Part shown: piece after piece, positions 53,778 through 62,100 of the stretch
How the letters are laid out: the number at the start of each line of letters is the position of its first letter
How positions within the stretch are numbered: position 1 is the stretch's first letter
DNA from: JBCCGR01 sp039029195
GTDB lineage: Bacteria; Pseudomonadota; Alphaproteobacteria; Rhizobiales; Rhizobiaceae
Assembly: GCA_039029195.1 (NCBI GenBank)
Contig: JBCCGR010000022.1
Location: 12,949 to 76,948 of the forward strand
Reading direction: 5' to 3'
DNA length: 64,000 nt
The notes under the pieces: model-generated
What the model saw: the letters and a program-made list of their open reading frames with translations, nothing else
What the model was told of the DNA's origin: nothing
Databases searched by the model: none
Made by a program: the position numbers and the translations under genes

Positions 53778-54964
53778 GACAACCGCGCCAGTTGAGGTTC
53801 GAGGGCGGCGAGGTCATTCAGGGTTGTTGCCGCCGCGAAATGATCAAGATAGGGCAGCGCCGCCGCCATGCCGCGCGCAACCGGCTCATAATCCTTCCAG
53901 CCTTTCAGGGGATTGAGCCAAATGATGCGGCATCCGCGTTTTTTCAACCGAGCCAGTTCCGCGGCGATTTTTTCTGGCGGATCGCTGTCATAGCCATCAG
54001 AAAGAATGATCACAACCGAGCGTCCGTTGACACATCTGGCGGCATAATGGCGATTGAAACGGGCAAGGTTGGACCCGATCAATGTGCCACCACCGAAACC
54101 CTGGGCCATCATCGACAGACGATTTACGGCGCGAAACGTGTCACCATCGCGCAACGCATCGGAAATCCGCACAAGCTGGGTATGAAACAGATACGCGTCC
54201 GTGGTGCTGCTGGTTCCGATCAGACCCTTCAGAAACGACAGAAAAACCCGCGCGTAGATGGTCATTGAACCTGATACATCCAGCAAAGCGACCAGATGAA
54301 CGGGCCGGTCCGGTCTGCGGCGCTTCAGAAGTTCAATTGGCTCGCCACCGGTCCCGACACTTTTGCGGGCGATCTTGCGCAGATCCAAATGCGCACCCTT
54401 TTTGGCGGCTTTCCGGCGGCGGGAGCGGCGGTCGCGAATGGCTGTCGCAAGTCTTCGCGCAACCTTTTCGGCGTGCGCAATATCTTCCGGCTTCATAAAT
54501 TCGCGCAAGTCCGCCTTGTTGACGTTGATGACCTTGCTGGAAATGAGTTTGCCTTCGCCAGAAGCTTCGACCTCTCCGCCGCCTTCGTCGTCTGGCAGGT
54601 CGATTGATCCGGGAGCATTTGCGATTGATGAGTTGTCAAATTGGCTCCGGTTCGACCAGCGACCGTCGTTCGGTGCATTGTCTTCCTTTTTAGGTGGGCG
54701 GTTTTTTACCCGCCCGTCGTTCATCCAATAGGCTTTGAACAATTCATCAAAGCGGGCGAAGCGTTCAGCGTCGTTGGCACAGATTGATTTAATCGCAAGC
54801 CGTGCTTCCTCCGGGTCGCCGACATTGATTTCTGTCATGGCCTGCAGGGTATTTTCCGTTTCTGCCACCCCAACAGACATGCCGTTCAATCTCAGATGGG
54901 CCATGAACCCGGCCACGCGGTCGGTGACGCTGTCTGCACGGGTGGGAAAGCGGGTGGAGCGCAT
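53774..54964 (-). CDS. coxE: VWA domain protein CoxE
   Basis: A 396-residue protein with a C-terminal von Willebrand factor A domain: the MIDAS motif is LLDVSGSMTIYARVFLSFLKG (DxSxS) at about 230, and VIILSDGYDSDPPEK follows. The N-terminal half is the CoxE family region (RVAGFMAHLRLNGMSVGVAETENTLQAM). CoxE works with the AAA+ protein CoxD in building the Cu-S-Mo site of CoxL. I used the ATG at 54964, which overlaps the coxD stop (ATGA); the upstream open frame lies inside coxD. Confidence 0.9.
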   Translation of the reverse strand: MRSTRFPTRADSVTDRVAGFMAHLRLNGMSVGVAETENTLQAMTEINVGDPEEARLAIKSICANDAERFARFDELFKAYWMNDGRVKNRPPKKEDNAPNDGRWSNRSQFDNSSIANAPGSIDLPDDEGGGEVEASGEGKLISSKVINVNKADLREFMKPEDIAHAEKVARRLATAIRDRRSRRRKAAKKGAHLDLRKIARKSVGTGGEPIELLKRRRPDRPVHLVALLDVSGSMTIYARVFLSFLKGLIGTSSTTDAYLFHTQLVRISDALRDGDTFRAVNRLSMMAQGFGGGTLIGSNLARFNRHYAARCVNGRSVVIILSDGYDSDPPEKIAAELARLKKRGCRIIWLNPLKGWKDYEPVARGMAAALPYLDHFAAATTLNDLAALEPQLARLS

Positions 54965-55836
54965 CAGGCGGCTTTCCCCACAAAGCGTTGTGTCACCTCG
55001 ACCGGCATCGCTGCTTGATCGGCTTGCGTCTTTAAAAGACACACAAGGCTCGCCTGCAACGTAACCGGATCGTCGGAGAGATCGTTGATCCCAAGCCCTG
55101 AAATCGCGGCCGCCCAATCGAGCGTTTCTGCAATACCCGGCACTTTCTCAAGATCTTCTTTGCGCAAAGCTTGAACAAATCCGATAATTTGTTGTGCCAG
55201 ATGGGCGTTGAGATCGGGATTCCGTTTTGCCAGAATTGCCAGTTCGGTCTCCCGACTTGGATAGTCGACAAAGGAATAAACGCACCGTCGACGCAATGCG
55301 TCCGACAGATCGCGAGCGCCGTTGGCAGTCAAAATCACATGGGGACGGCAGGTTGCCGTGATGGTTCCAAGCTCGGGTATCGAGACTTGGAAGTCAGAAA
55401 GCACTTCCAGGAGATAGGCTTCAAATTCCTCATCGGCCCGATCCACCTCGTCGATCAGCAAAACGGGCGGCGTTTCTTGAAGAATGGCCTCAAGCAACGG
55501 GCGGCGCAGCAAATATTTCTCACTGAATATCCGCTCTTCGATCTCCGCACTGTTTGTTCCGTCGCCTGCCGCCCGGATCGACAAGAGCTGCCGCTGATAG
55601 TTCCATTCGTAGATTGCGGCGGCGGCATCCAGACCTTCATAACACTGCAATCGGATGAGATTGGCGCTTTTGATTTCAGAAAGCGTTTTGGCGATCTGGG
55701 TTTTCCCAACGCCAGCCGCCCCCTCCAGCAACAGCGGTTTTTGCAGATGCAATGACAAATAGAGCGCCATCGCCAGTTCATCCGAGGCGACGTATCCGGC
55801 TCCCGCCAGGTCTGACTTCAGTTCTGTCCAGTTCAT
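54964..55836 (-). CDS. coxD: MoxR-type AAA+ ATPase CoxD
   Basis: A 290-residue AAA+ chaperone. Walker A LLEGAAGVGKTQIAKTLSE, Walker B VLLIDEVDRADEEFEAYLLEVLSDFQ, sensor VILTANGARDLSDALRRRCVY and the arginine finger RRRC are present. In Afipia carboxidovorans CoxD is needed for the [CuSMoO2] cluster of CO dehydrogenase. I used the ATG at 55836 (MNWTELKSDLAGAGYVASDELAMAL); a longer frame from 55944 overlaps coxL. It overlaps coxE by the ATGA junction. Confidence 0.92.
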   Translation of the reverse strand: MNWTELKSDLAGAGYVASDELAMALYLSLHLQKPLLLEGAAGVGKTQIAKTLSEIKSANLIRLQCYEGLDAAAAIYEWNYQRQLLSIRAAGDGTNSAEIEERIFSEKYLLRRPLLEAILQETPPVLLIDEVDRADEEFEAYLLEVLSDFQVSIPELGTITATCRPHVILTANGARDLSDALRRRCVYSFVDYPSRETELAILAKRNPDLNAHLAQQIIGFVQALRKEDLEKVPGIAETLDWAAAISGLGINDLSDDPVTLQASLVCLLKTQADQAAMPVEVTQRFVGKAA

Positions 55837-55891
55837 GAATGCACCGAGGCGTGGGGCCCCACCAGAGATTGATGGGGCCCTCATTTGGTTT

Positions 55892-58312
55892 CTAAGAATG
55901 CAAACCAAGCTCGTTTGCGGTTCTCCAGATGCGCCAATGATCATGAGGCATATGGCTTTGGGTCAGGCCAAATGGCCTGAAAGCGTCGTGGACCGCATTT
56001 GAGAAACATGGAACACCACCCACATTGGGGCTTTCGCCAACACCCTTTGCACCAATTGGATGGTGTGGGCTTGGTGTGGTGGTGTGGTCGGTCTGATAGT
56101 TTGGCGTTTCCCACATTGTTGGAATGAAGAAATCCATCAATGATCCGGTTTTCACATTGCCCTGATCGTCATAGGCAAGTTCCTGTCCCATCGCGATGGC
56201 GAGTGCCTCCGTCAGTCCACCATGCACCTGGCCCTCGATGATCATCGGATTGATCCGGGTGCCGCAATCGTCAAGCGCATAGAACTGGCGAATGTCGGTA
56301 ACACCGGTATCAACATCCACATCCATGACACAGATATAGGCACCAAAAGGATAGGTCATGTTGGGCGGGTCATAATAGCTGACGGCTTCAAGACCGGGTT
56401 CAACGCCTGGAATGGCCTGATTATATGAGGCAAAGGCCACCTCCTTCATGGTTTTGAAGCGTTCCGGCGCTCCTTTCACCACAAAGCGGTCCACATCCCA
56501 CTCCACGTCGTCATCGTGGACTTCCAGCAGATAAGCCGCAATCATCTGCGCTTTCGCGCGAATTTTGCGCCCTGCCATGGCCGTCGCTGCTCCAGCCACC
56601 GGCGTTGAGCGCGACCCATAAGTGCCAAGTCCGTATGGAGCGGTATCGGTATCGCCTTCCTCAAGCGTTATGTCGTCTGCGGGAATGCCAATTTCACTGG
56701 CCAGGATTTGCGCAAACGTTGTTGCATGGCCCTGTCCCTGAGAAATCGTTCCCAATCGCGCGATTGCTGAACCCGTGGGATGGATGCGAATTTCGCAAGA
56801 ATCGAACATACCGAGCCCGAGAATGTCACAGTTCTTTACGGGGCCGGCACCAACGATTTCGGTGAAGTGGGTCAGGCCGATCCCCATAAGTTTACGGGTC
56901 TTTCCTGCCTTGAAGTCCTCAAGACGTTGCGCCTGTTCCTGACGAAGACCCTTATAGTCCACCGCTTCCAGTGCCTTGTCCCAGGCGGTGTGATAGTCGC
57001 CTGAATCATATTCCCATCCCAGAGCAGACTGATAGGGAAACTGATCCTTCTTGATGAAGTTGATGCGGCGCAATTCGGCAGCATCCATCCCCAGCTTGAT
57101 GGCCAGAACTTCAATCATCCGTTCGATGAAATAGGCAGCTTCCGTCACCCGGAATGAGCACCGATAGGCAACACCGCCCGGCGCTTTGTTGGTGTAAATG
57201 CCATCCACTGCCAGATAGGCGACAGGGATGTCATAGGAACCGGTGCAGATGTTCATGAACCCGGCTGGGAACTTGGTCGGGTCCGCGCAGGCATCAAACG
57301 CACCATGGTCAGCGGTCGTGTGGCACCAAAGTCCCGTGATCCTGCCTTCGCTGGTGGCGGAGATTTTACCCTTCATCCAGTAATCCCGGGCAAAGGCTGT
57401 TGCGGTGAGGTTTTCGATCCGGTCTTCAATCCATTTGACCGGTTTCCTGGTCACGATTGACGCAACGATCGCGCAAATATAGCCCGGATAGACCCCCACC
57501 TTGTTGCCAAAACCGCCACCAATGTCGGGTGAAATGACCCGAATGTTGTGCTCGGCAATACCGGATATCAGCGACGCGACCGTGCGAACCGCGTGAGGCG
57601 CCTGAAATGTGCCGTGCAACGTCAACTTGCCGTTGACCGCATCCATGCTTGCGACACAGCCGCAGGTTTCCAGCGGGCAAGGATGAGTGCGGTGGTAATA
57701 AACCATCTCTTCCGCCACCACATCAGCTTCCCCGAGCACGGCTTCTGTCGCGTCCTTGTCACCTTGTTCCCAGGTGAAGATGTGATTTGGATGGCGACGA
57801 GGTCCGTGAGCGCCGTCCAGATTGTCGGCGATGTCTTCCCGCAGAACCGGTGCGCCTTCGATTTCCGCCTTGAACGGATCGACCAGAACCGGAAGCTCCT
57901 CGTAGTCAACCTCAACTAGTTCCACAGCATCCGCTGCCGCATACCGGTCTGATGCCACCACGAAGGCAACCTCCTGCCCTTGAAAGAGCACCTTCCCGTC
58001 TGCCAGCACCATTTGCTTGTCACCAGCAAGTGTCGGCATCCAATGCAAATTGAGCGGCTCCAGATCCGCCGCGGTCAAGACGGCAACCACACCCGGAACC
58101 GCCAAGGCGGCTTCGGTGTTGATCGATTTAACCCGTGCGTGTGGATAGGGTGATCGGACAAAGTCGCCGAACAGCATGCCAGGCATTTTCAGATCGTCGA
58201 CATAATTGCCTTTGCCCTGTGTAAACCGGGCATCTTCCACTCGTTTGCGCGAACTTCCCAAGCCTTTGAGGGCTGCAGCACGTTCTTCCTTTGGCGGTGT
58301 CATCTCGTTCAT
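55892..58312 (-). CDS. coxL: Aerobic carbon monoxide dehydrogenase large subunit, form I
   Basis: An 806-residue molybdo-copper enzyme subunit, close to the 809 residues of Afipia (Oligotropha) carboxidovorans CoxL. The decisive active-site loop is AYRCSFR with Cys385, which binds the copper-sulfur centre; form II enzymes have AYRGAGR. Other family stretches are [26 protein letters not shown] and [31 protein letters not shown], and near the C terminus [22 protein letters not shown]. It oxidises CO to CO2 and passes two electrons through CoxS and CoxM to the respiratory chain. Starts at ATG 58312 overlapping coxS (ATGA). Confidence 0.97.
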   Translation of the reverse strand: MNEMTPPKEERAAALKGLGSSRKRVEDARFTQGKGNYVDDLKMPGMLFGDFVRSPYPHARVKSINTEAALAVPGVVAVLTAADLEPLNLHWMPTLAGDKQMVLADGKVLFQGQEVAFVVASDRYAAADAVELVEVDYEELPVLVDPFKAEIEGAPVLREDIADNLDGAHGPRRHPNHIFTWEQGDKDATEAVLGEADVVAEEMVYYHRTHPCPLETCGCVASMDAVNGKLTLHGTFQAPHAVRTVASLISGIAEHNIRVISPDIGGGFGNKVGVYPGYICAIVASIVTRKPVKWIEDRIENLTATAFARDYWMKGKISATSEGRITGLWCHTTADHGAFDACADPTKFPAGFMNICTGSYDIPVAYLAVDGIYTNKAPGGVAYRCSFRVTEAAYFIERMIEVLAIKLGMDAAELRRINFIKKDQFPYQSALGWEYDSGDYHTAWDKALEAVDYKGLRQEQAQRLEDFKAGKTRKLMGIGLTHFTEIVGAGPVKNCDILGLGMFDSCEIRIHPTGSAIARLGTISQGQGHATTFAQILASEIGIPADDITLEEGDTDTAPYGLGTYGSRSTPVAGAATAMAGRKIRAKAQMIAAYLLEVHDDDVEWDVDRFVVKGAPERFKTMKEVAFASYNQAIPGVEPGLEAVSYYDPPNMTYPFGAYICVMDVDVDTGVTDIRQFYALDDCGTRINPMIIEGQVHGGLTEALAIAMGQELAYDDQGNVKTGSLMDFFIPTMWETPNYQTDHTTTPSPHHPIGAKGVGESPNVGGVPCFSNAVHDAFRPFGLTQSHMPHDHWRIWRTANELGLHS

Positions 58313-58800
58313 TGCGCGGCCTCCTTCGCAGCATTCAGTTCTGCCGCAGCCGCTAGAATGGCTTTGACGATGTTCTGATATCCTGTGCAGCGGCACAGAT
58401 TTCCAGCCATGCCGAAGCGAACCTCTTCCTCGGTCGGGTCAGGGTTCTCCTGCAGCAGGCGATATGCGCGGGTGATCATGCCCGGTGTGCAGAAGCCGCA
58501 TTGCAATCCGTGATGTTCCTTGAACATTTCCTGCAACACGTGAAGTCCCCCGGGGCTGCCGAGGCCTTCGATGGTCGTTACACTTGCGCCATTGGCCTGC
58601 CCGGCGAAAACAGTGCAGGATTTGACCGATTTTCCGTCCATGTCGACCGTGCAGGCGCCGCAATGGCTGGTCTCGCAACCAATGTGAGGACCAGTGATAT
58701 CCAGACGCTCACGCAGCACATGGATCAGCAATTCACGCGGCTCGGCGAGTGTTTCCACATCCTCACCATTCACCGTCATTTTCAGGTGCATTTTGCTCAT
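58309..58800 (-). CDS. coxS: Aerobic carbon monoxide dehydrogenase small subunit (2Fe-2S)
   Basis: A 163-residue iron-sulfur subunit. The plant-type [2Fe-2S] cluster ligands are C42, C47, C50 and C62, and the alpha-helical cluster ligands C101, C104, C136 and C138 (QCGFCTPGM and [11 protein letters not shown]), the same N-terminal numbering as in Afipia carboxidovorans. It relays electrons from CoxL to the FAD of CoxM. ATG at 58800 is preceded by GGAGAAG; overlaps coxL by 4 bases. Confidence 0.96.
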   Translation of the reverse strand: MSKMHLKMTVNGEDVETLAEPRELLIHVLRERLDITGPHIGCETSHCGACTVDMDGKSVKSCTVFAGQANGASVTTIEGLGSPGGLHVLQEMFKEHHGLQCGFCTPGMITRAYRLLQENPDPTEEEVRFGMAGNLCRCTGYQNIVKAILAAAAELNAAKEAAQ

Positions 58801-58819
58801 TTGATCTTCTCCACTGTGC

Positions 58820-59677
58820 TCAAGCGCGTTCGATGGCACGCTCTATCGCCCGGCGGACGACGATTTTTGCGGCATGTTTCTTGAATTCGACGGGCCCGCG
58901 ATTGTCCTCACCGGGATCGCTGGCATTTACCGCCGCATCGACTGCAGCAGAGATTGCGGACGCATCCAGTGATGATCCTGTCAGGATGCCAACAGCTTCC
59001 TCACAATAAACCGGCGTGTCAGACAAGTTGGTGAGCGCGATGGACGAAGATGCGCACGTTCCGCCTGACTTGGAAACCAACACACCGGCTGCGGCGGTTG
59101 CGTAGTCTCCGATCTTTCGTTTCTGCTTTTCGTAGGCGTATCCACTACCGCTGGTTGCCGCAAACGAAATGGAAGTGAGGATTTCTTCTTCTTCACGCGC
59201 CGTGAAATACGCGGCTTCATAGAATTCACGTGCTGAGACAGTTCTGGTGCCATCAGGGCCTACCAACGTGTAGGTGGCATCAAGGCACTGCATAAGACCC
59301 GGCATGTCGTTGCCTGGGTCGCCGTTCGCCACGTTGCCACCGATTGTGCCCACATAACGAACTTGCGGGTCGGCGATCTGGAGGCCTGCCTCTTGAACAA
59401 TGGGCGCCGCCTCCGCCATAGCCTCATTTACAATGAGATCATGCTGGGTCGTCATCGCACCGATGGTGACGGTGCCATCGGTAACAGAAATTCCCGTCAG
59501 CGCATCAATGTCCTGCAAATCCACCAGATGGGACAGGTCTGTCATGCGCAGTTTCATCATCGGGATCAGACTGTGTCCGCCCGCAATCACGCGCGCCTCA
59601 TCCCCAAATTGTTTCACGATCTCGATCGCTCCATCGACTGTGGTCGGACGATGGTATTCAAATGCCGCTGGTATCAT
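58820..59677 (-). CDS. coxM: Aerobic carbon monoxide dehydrogenase medium subunit (FAD)
   Basis: A 285-residue flavoprotein subunit of the xanthine-oxidase FAD fold: [52 protein letters not shown], the pocket [27 protein letters not shown], and [39 protein letters not shown]. The AGGHS and TIGGN FAD sites are intact. It starts at ATG 59677 after the strong GGGAGGAG and is the first structural gene of the operon coxM-S-L-D-E-F-G. Confidence 0.96.
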   Translation of the reverse strand: MIPAAFEYHRPTTVDGAIEIVKQFGDEARVIAGGHSLIPMMKLRMTDLSHLVDLQDIDALTGISVTDGTVTIGAMTTQHDLIVNEAMAEAAPIVQEAGLQIADPQVRYVGTIGGNVANGDPGNDMPGLMQCLDATYTLVGPDGTRTVSAREFYEAAYFTAREEEEILTSISFAATSGSGYAYEKQKRKIGDYATAAAGVLVSKSGGTCASSSIALTNLSDTPVYCEEAVGILTGSSLDASAISAAVDAAVNASDPGEDNRGPVEFKKHAAKIVVRRAIERAIERA

Positions 59678-59794
59678 AGAGCTCCTCCCGAACTGATTTG
59701 AGGAACTTGTTCGACGGCTAAAGAGAAGAAAATTCACAAGGCCCGAGCGTCGAAGCGCCATTCACGAAATGCGAATAGGCTGCACCAAATGCGA

Positions 59795-60940
59795 TCAGGT
59801 GAGTCCGAGGCTTTCACGGACGGCGGGAAGTCTTGACCGGCTCACCGGCACCTTTTCCAGTGCTCCTGAGCCATCAAAATAGCACACTCCATTGTCTTTC
59901 GTTCGCTCGAAGCTGCTCACATGCTGAGGGTTGACGAGATAGGAGCGATGGGTGCGCACAAAGTCGCTCAGCGGGAGGCGCTTTTGCGCTTCAGAAATTG
60001 ACCAGGGACAAAACAGCTTGTCCGTCTTGTTGTAGAGGTAAGTGTAGTGGCCCTCGGCCCGAATAGCCGCAACTTCGGCGCTGTCGATGAAGTAGGTCCT
60101 TCCATTGCGCTCAAACGGAATTTGCTGCGGAACATGGGCCAGTTGAATTGGATGCAATCGGGGCTCATCGCCAACAGCGTGGTTTGCTTCGCTGTCTGCC
60201 GAACCTCTGTCAGCATCAGTTCCGCTAACACTCTCAGTCACGAAAGTGACACTGCTCAGCAGGAATGCTCCCAAAATGACGAACGAGCCGATCGTAACAA
60301 CGAACGCGAGCGTATCATTTCCGATCAAAGCAACCTGCTCGACAACCGAATCTGCCGCCACAAAGCTTGTTCCTGCCACCGCAACGAAATGAACGGCAAA
60401 AACCGCGCAGCCAAAAAACAGCGTGCCAAGAACGATGCGTCTATGAGTGCGTTCTCCATAGGCGATCCAGAACGCTGCAACGCTCAATACAATTGAAGCG
60501 AGGATTGAGACCCCAACTCCAAGCGGTGTGTAGAGCGGCAAACAGAGCTGCATCCCCGACATGCCGATATAGTGCATTGCAAGGATGCCGATGCCGACCA
60601 ACGTCCCGGCAATGGTAATGGTGACATTGCTTCGCGGCCAGAAATGCAAAAGCAGCAATGCGATGCCCACAACGATAACAGCAATGAGCGCAGAAATGAG
60701 TGTGATTAACGGATCGTAGTAAAACGCGATCGGCAGCTGAAGCCCCAGCATTGCAACGAAATGCATCGACCAGATGCCGCCACCCAGTGCAATAGCTGCC
60801 AGCACAATCGTCAGTTTGCGCTTTTCGACGCTGAGTTCCGACGCACCTCGTGTGAGCGACAGACCAGTAAAGCCAGCCATCATCGCGACCGCCAGCGATG
60901 CCGCAACCAGCCAAATATCGTGTGTTACTTCAAGGTGCAA
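59795..60940 (-). CDS. coxC: CoxC-like sensor: MHYT membrane domain fused to LytTR DNA-binding domain
   Basis: A 381-residue protein combining a seven-helix MHYT sensor with three metal-binding repeats (SMHFVAMLG, AMHYIGMSG, AVHFVAVAG), which are thought to hold copper and sense gases such as CO or O2, and a C-terminal LytTR DNA-binding domain from about 275 (QIPFERNGRTYFIDSAEVAAIRAEGHYTYLYN ... FVRTHRSYLVNPQHVSSFERTKD). This is the CoxC/CoxH architecture of CO oxidisers. It starts at TTG (60940) behind GGAG. It lies upstream of coxM on the same strand and probably regulates the operon. Confidence 0.9.
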   Translation of the reverse strand: MHLEVTHDIWLVAASLAVAMMAGFTGLSLTRGASELSVEKRKLTIVLAAIALGGGIWSMHFVAMLGLQLPIAFYYDPLITLISALIAVIVVGIALLLLHFWPRSNVTITIAGTLVGIGILAMHYIGMSGMQLCLPLYTPLGVGVSILASIVLSVAAFWIAYGERTHRRIVLGTLFFGCAVFAVHFVAVAGTSFVAADSVVEQVALIGNDTLAFVVTIGSFVILGAFLLSSVTFVTESVSGTDADRGSADSEANHAVGDEPRLHPIQLAHVPQQIPFERNGRTYFIDSAEVAAIRAEGHYTYLYNKTDKLFCPWSISEAQKRLPLSDFVRTHRSYLVNPQHVSSFERTKDNGVCYFDGSGALEKVPVSRSRLPAVRESLGLT

Positions 60941-61176
60941 ATCCGCACTCCATTGGCACCAGGTTCAAATGATATAGCACAGTCTGGCTCACCGGCGACA
61001 ATAGGGTGGATCGGTCATCCACACTATCGCAAAATGATGCCAGCGGTAGGAACACAATGCTGGCACGGCAGCCTCTTCAGAATTCCTGCAAACGTCTGAC
61101 AATCAGCCGGAGGGGCTTGGAACCATCACTGCCGTCCTTGCGCCTGAGCGATTGGCGCCCCGCAAGCCAAATTATG

Positions 61177-61202
61177 CCGAACGGCCCGGACCTTCCGTTC
61201 GG
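61177..61202. repeat. 8-bp perfect hairpin in the cox upstream region
   Basis: CCGAACGG (61177-61184) and CCGTTCGG (61195-61202) with a 10-base loop. It has no T-run. It could be an operator for the cox operon or an orphan terminator. Confidence 0.4.
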
Positions 61203-61333
61203 GCCTGAGTAAAGGTGCGCATAAACCGCCCTCCCCGGTCGACGTATGCGGCTGTTCAAAGCAGCCCGCGCCCCATCCAGACCGTGAGATTCTAGCAAGT
61301 CAATTCCTCACCGATCACCCAGCCCCCATCAGA

Positions 61334-61350
61334 TTTTAGCACAACTAAAA
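61334..61350 (+). promoter_or_regulatory. Operator copy 1 (TTTAG-N5-CTAAA) upstream of the XRE-cupin gene
   Basis: TTTTAG-N5-CTAAAA at 61334-61350, a perfect 6-bp inverted repeat. A second copy with the same spacing lies 50 bp downstream, about five helical turns, and a TTGACT -35-like element (61358-61363) lies between them. Confidence 0.7.
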
Positions 61351-61384
61351 ATTCCAATTGACTCGGTAGGGTGCCAGTGCAAAC

Positions 61385-61399
61385 TTTAGTCTAGCTAAA
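61385..61399 (+). promoter_or_regulatory. Operator copy 2 (TTTAG-N5-CTAAA) upstream of the XRE-cupin gene
   Basis: TTTAG-N5-CTAAA at 61385-61399, about 28 bp before the start at 61427, placed where it would cover the -10 region. Same half-sites and spacer length as the copy at 61334, so both are probably bound by the adjacent XRE-cupin regulator. Confidence 0.7.
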
Positions 61400-61426
61400 A
61401 TTTGCGAGCGAAGGGGATCGCAAGGA

Positions 61427-62065
61427 ATGCAGGTTGCCGTGGAAACCAATCACGCAGAAGCGGATGCGCTGGCAGAACGCCTACGCGCCCGACGCAAGGA
61501 GATTGGCCTCACGATGCAGCAGGTAGCAGACCGGGCCGGCCTGTCTGTTGGTTTCATTTCCCAGATCGAACGTGGCATCGCCGCCCCTTCACTTTCGTCT
61601 CTTGTTTCAGTCTCTCGCGTGCTTGGCCTTCATGTCAGTGATTTCCTGGCACAGCCCGTGGCAGATGATCCCTCGACCCGCCACGACAAGCGCCCGGTCT
61701 ATGCCGTGAGTGAGAACTCCGTGACCTACGAACGGCTGTCGTCTTCCTTTCCTGGAAGCACCTTGCGCAGCGTGATTATCCACGAACCACCGGGCCATCG
61801 TGCAGAACCGATCGCACACGAAGGCGAGGAAATGCTGTTTGTGCTTGGCGGTGGTGTCACGGTTGAAGTTGGCGGTGATCTCACGGTTCTGGCGGAAGGC
61901 GATTCCATTCATTTTCCGTCGACAAAAGTCCATTCGACCTGGAACCACACCGGTGAGCCAGCCACCATTCTTTGGGTCGGAACAATGGATGTGTTTGGCG
62001 ATCAGGGGCACGACGAATCCAATCCAAATCTGAACGGACGAACAACAACAAAGCGGAACGACTGA
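61427..62065 (+). CDS. XRE-family transcriptional regulator with cupin sensor domain
   Basis: A 212-residue PuuR-like regulator. The helix-turn-helix covers about residues 16-71 (LRARRKEIGLTMQQVADRAGLSVGFISQIERGIAAPSLSSLVSVSRVLGLHVSDFL), and the C-terminal cupin barrel about 120-195 (SVIIHEPPGHRAEPIAHEGEEMLFVLGGGVTVEVGGDLTVLAEGDSIHFPSTKVHSTWNHTGEPATILWVG) binds a small ligand, often a polyamine or amine. Two TTTAG-N5-CTAAA sites precede it. The binding protein gene of an ABC importer follows after 35 bases, so it probably controls uptake of its ligand. Confidence 0.9.
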   Translation: MQVAVETNHAEADALAERLRARRKEIGLTMQQVADRAGLSVGFISQIERGIAAPSLSSLVSVSRVLGLHVSDFLAQPVADDPSTRHDKRPVYAVSENSVTYERLSSSFPGSTLRSVIIHEPPGHRAEPIAHEGEEMLFVLGGGVTVEVGGDLTVLAEGDSIHFPSTKVHSTWNHTGEPATILWVGTMDVFGDQGHDESNPNLNGRTTTKRND

Positions 62066-62100
62066 GCAAAATATCAAGCTACTGAAAAGGGAGTGGACTG

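Larger units (their letters stand above)
60941..61426. other. 486-bp intergenic region between coxC and the XRE-cupin regulator
   Basis: No convincing gene is seen; two short open frames lack family character. It holds a strong hairpin at 61177-61202, two copies of an operator near 61334-61399, and a TTGACT element at 61358 between them. This is also where the coxC promoter should lie. Confidence 0.4.

Noticed and set aside
55892..58312. Form II CoxL-like (other molybdenum hydroxylase) identity
   Set aside because: The active-site loop reads AYRCSFR, the form I motif, and coxDEFG genes accompany it.
61006..61298. Short frames on both strands upstream of the XRE-cupin gene
   Set aside because: No family similarity, no ribosome-binding site, and they overlap a hairpin in what looks like a regulatory region.
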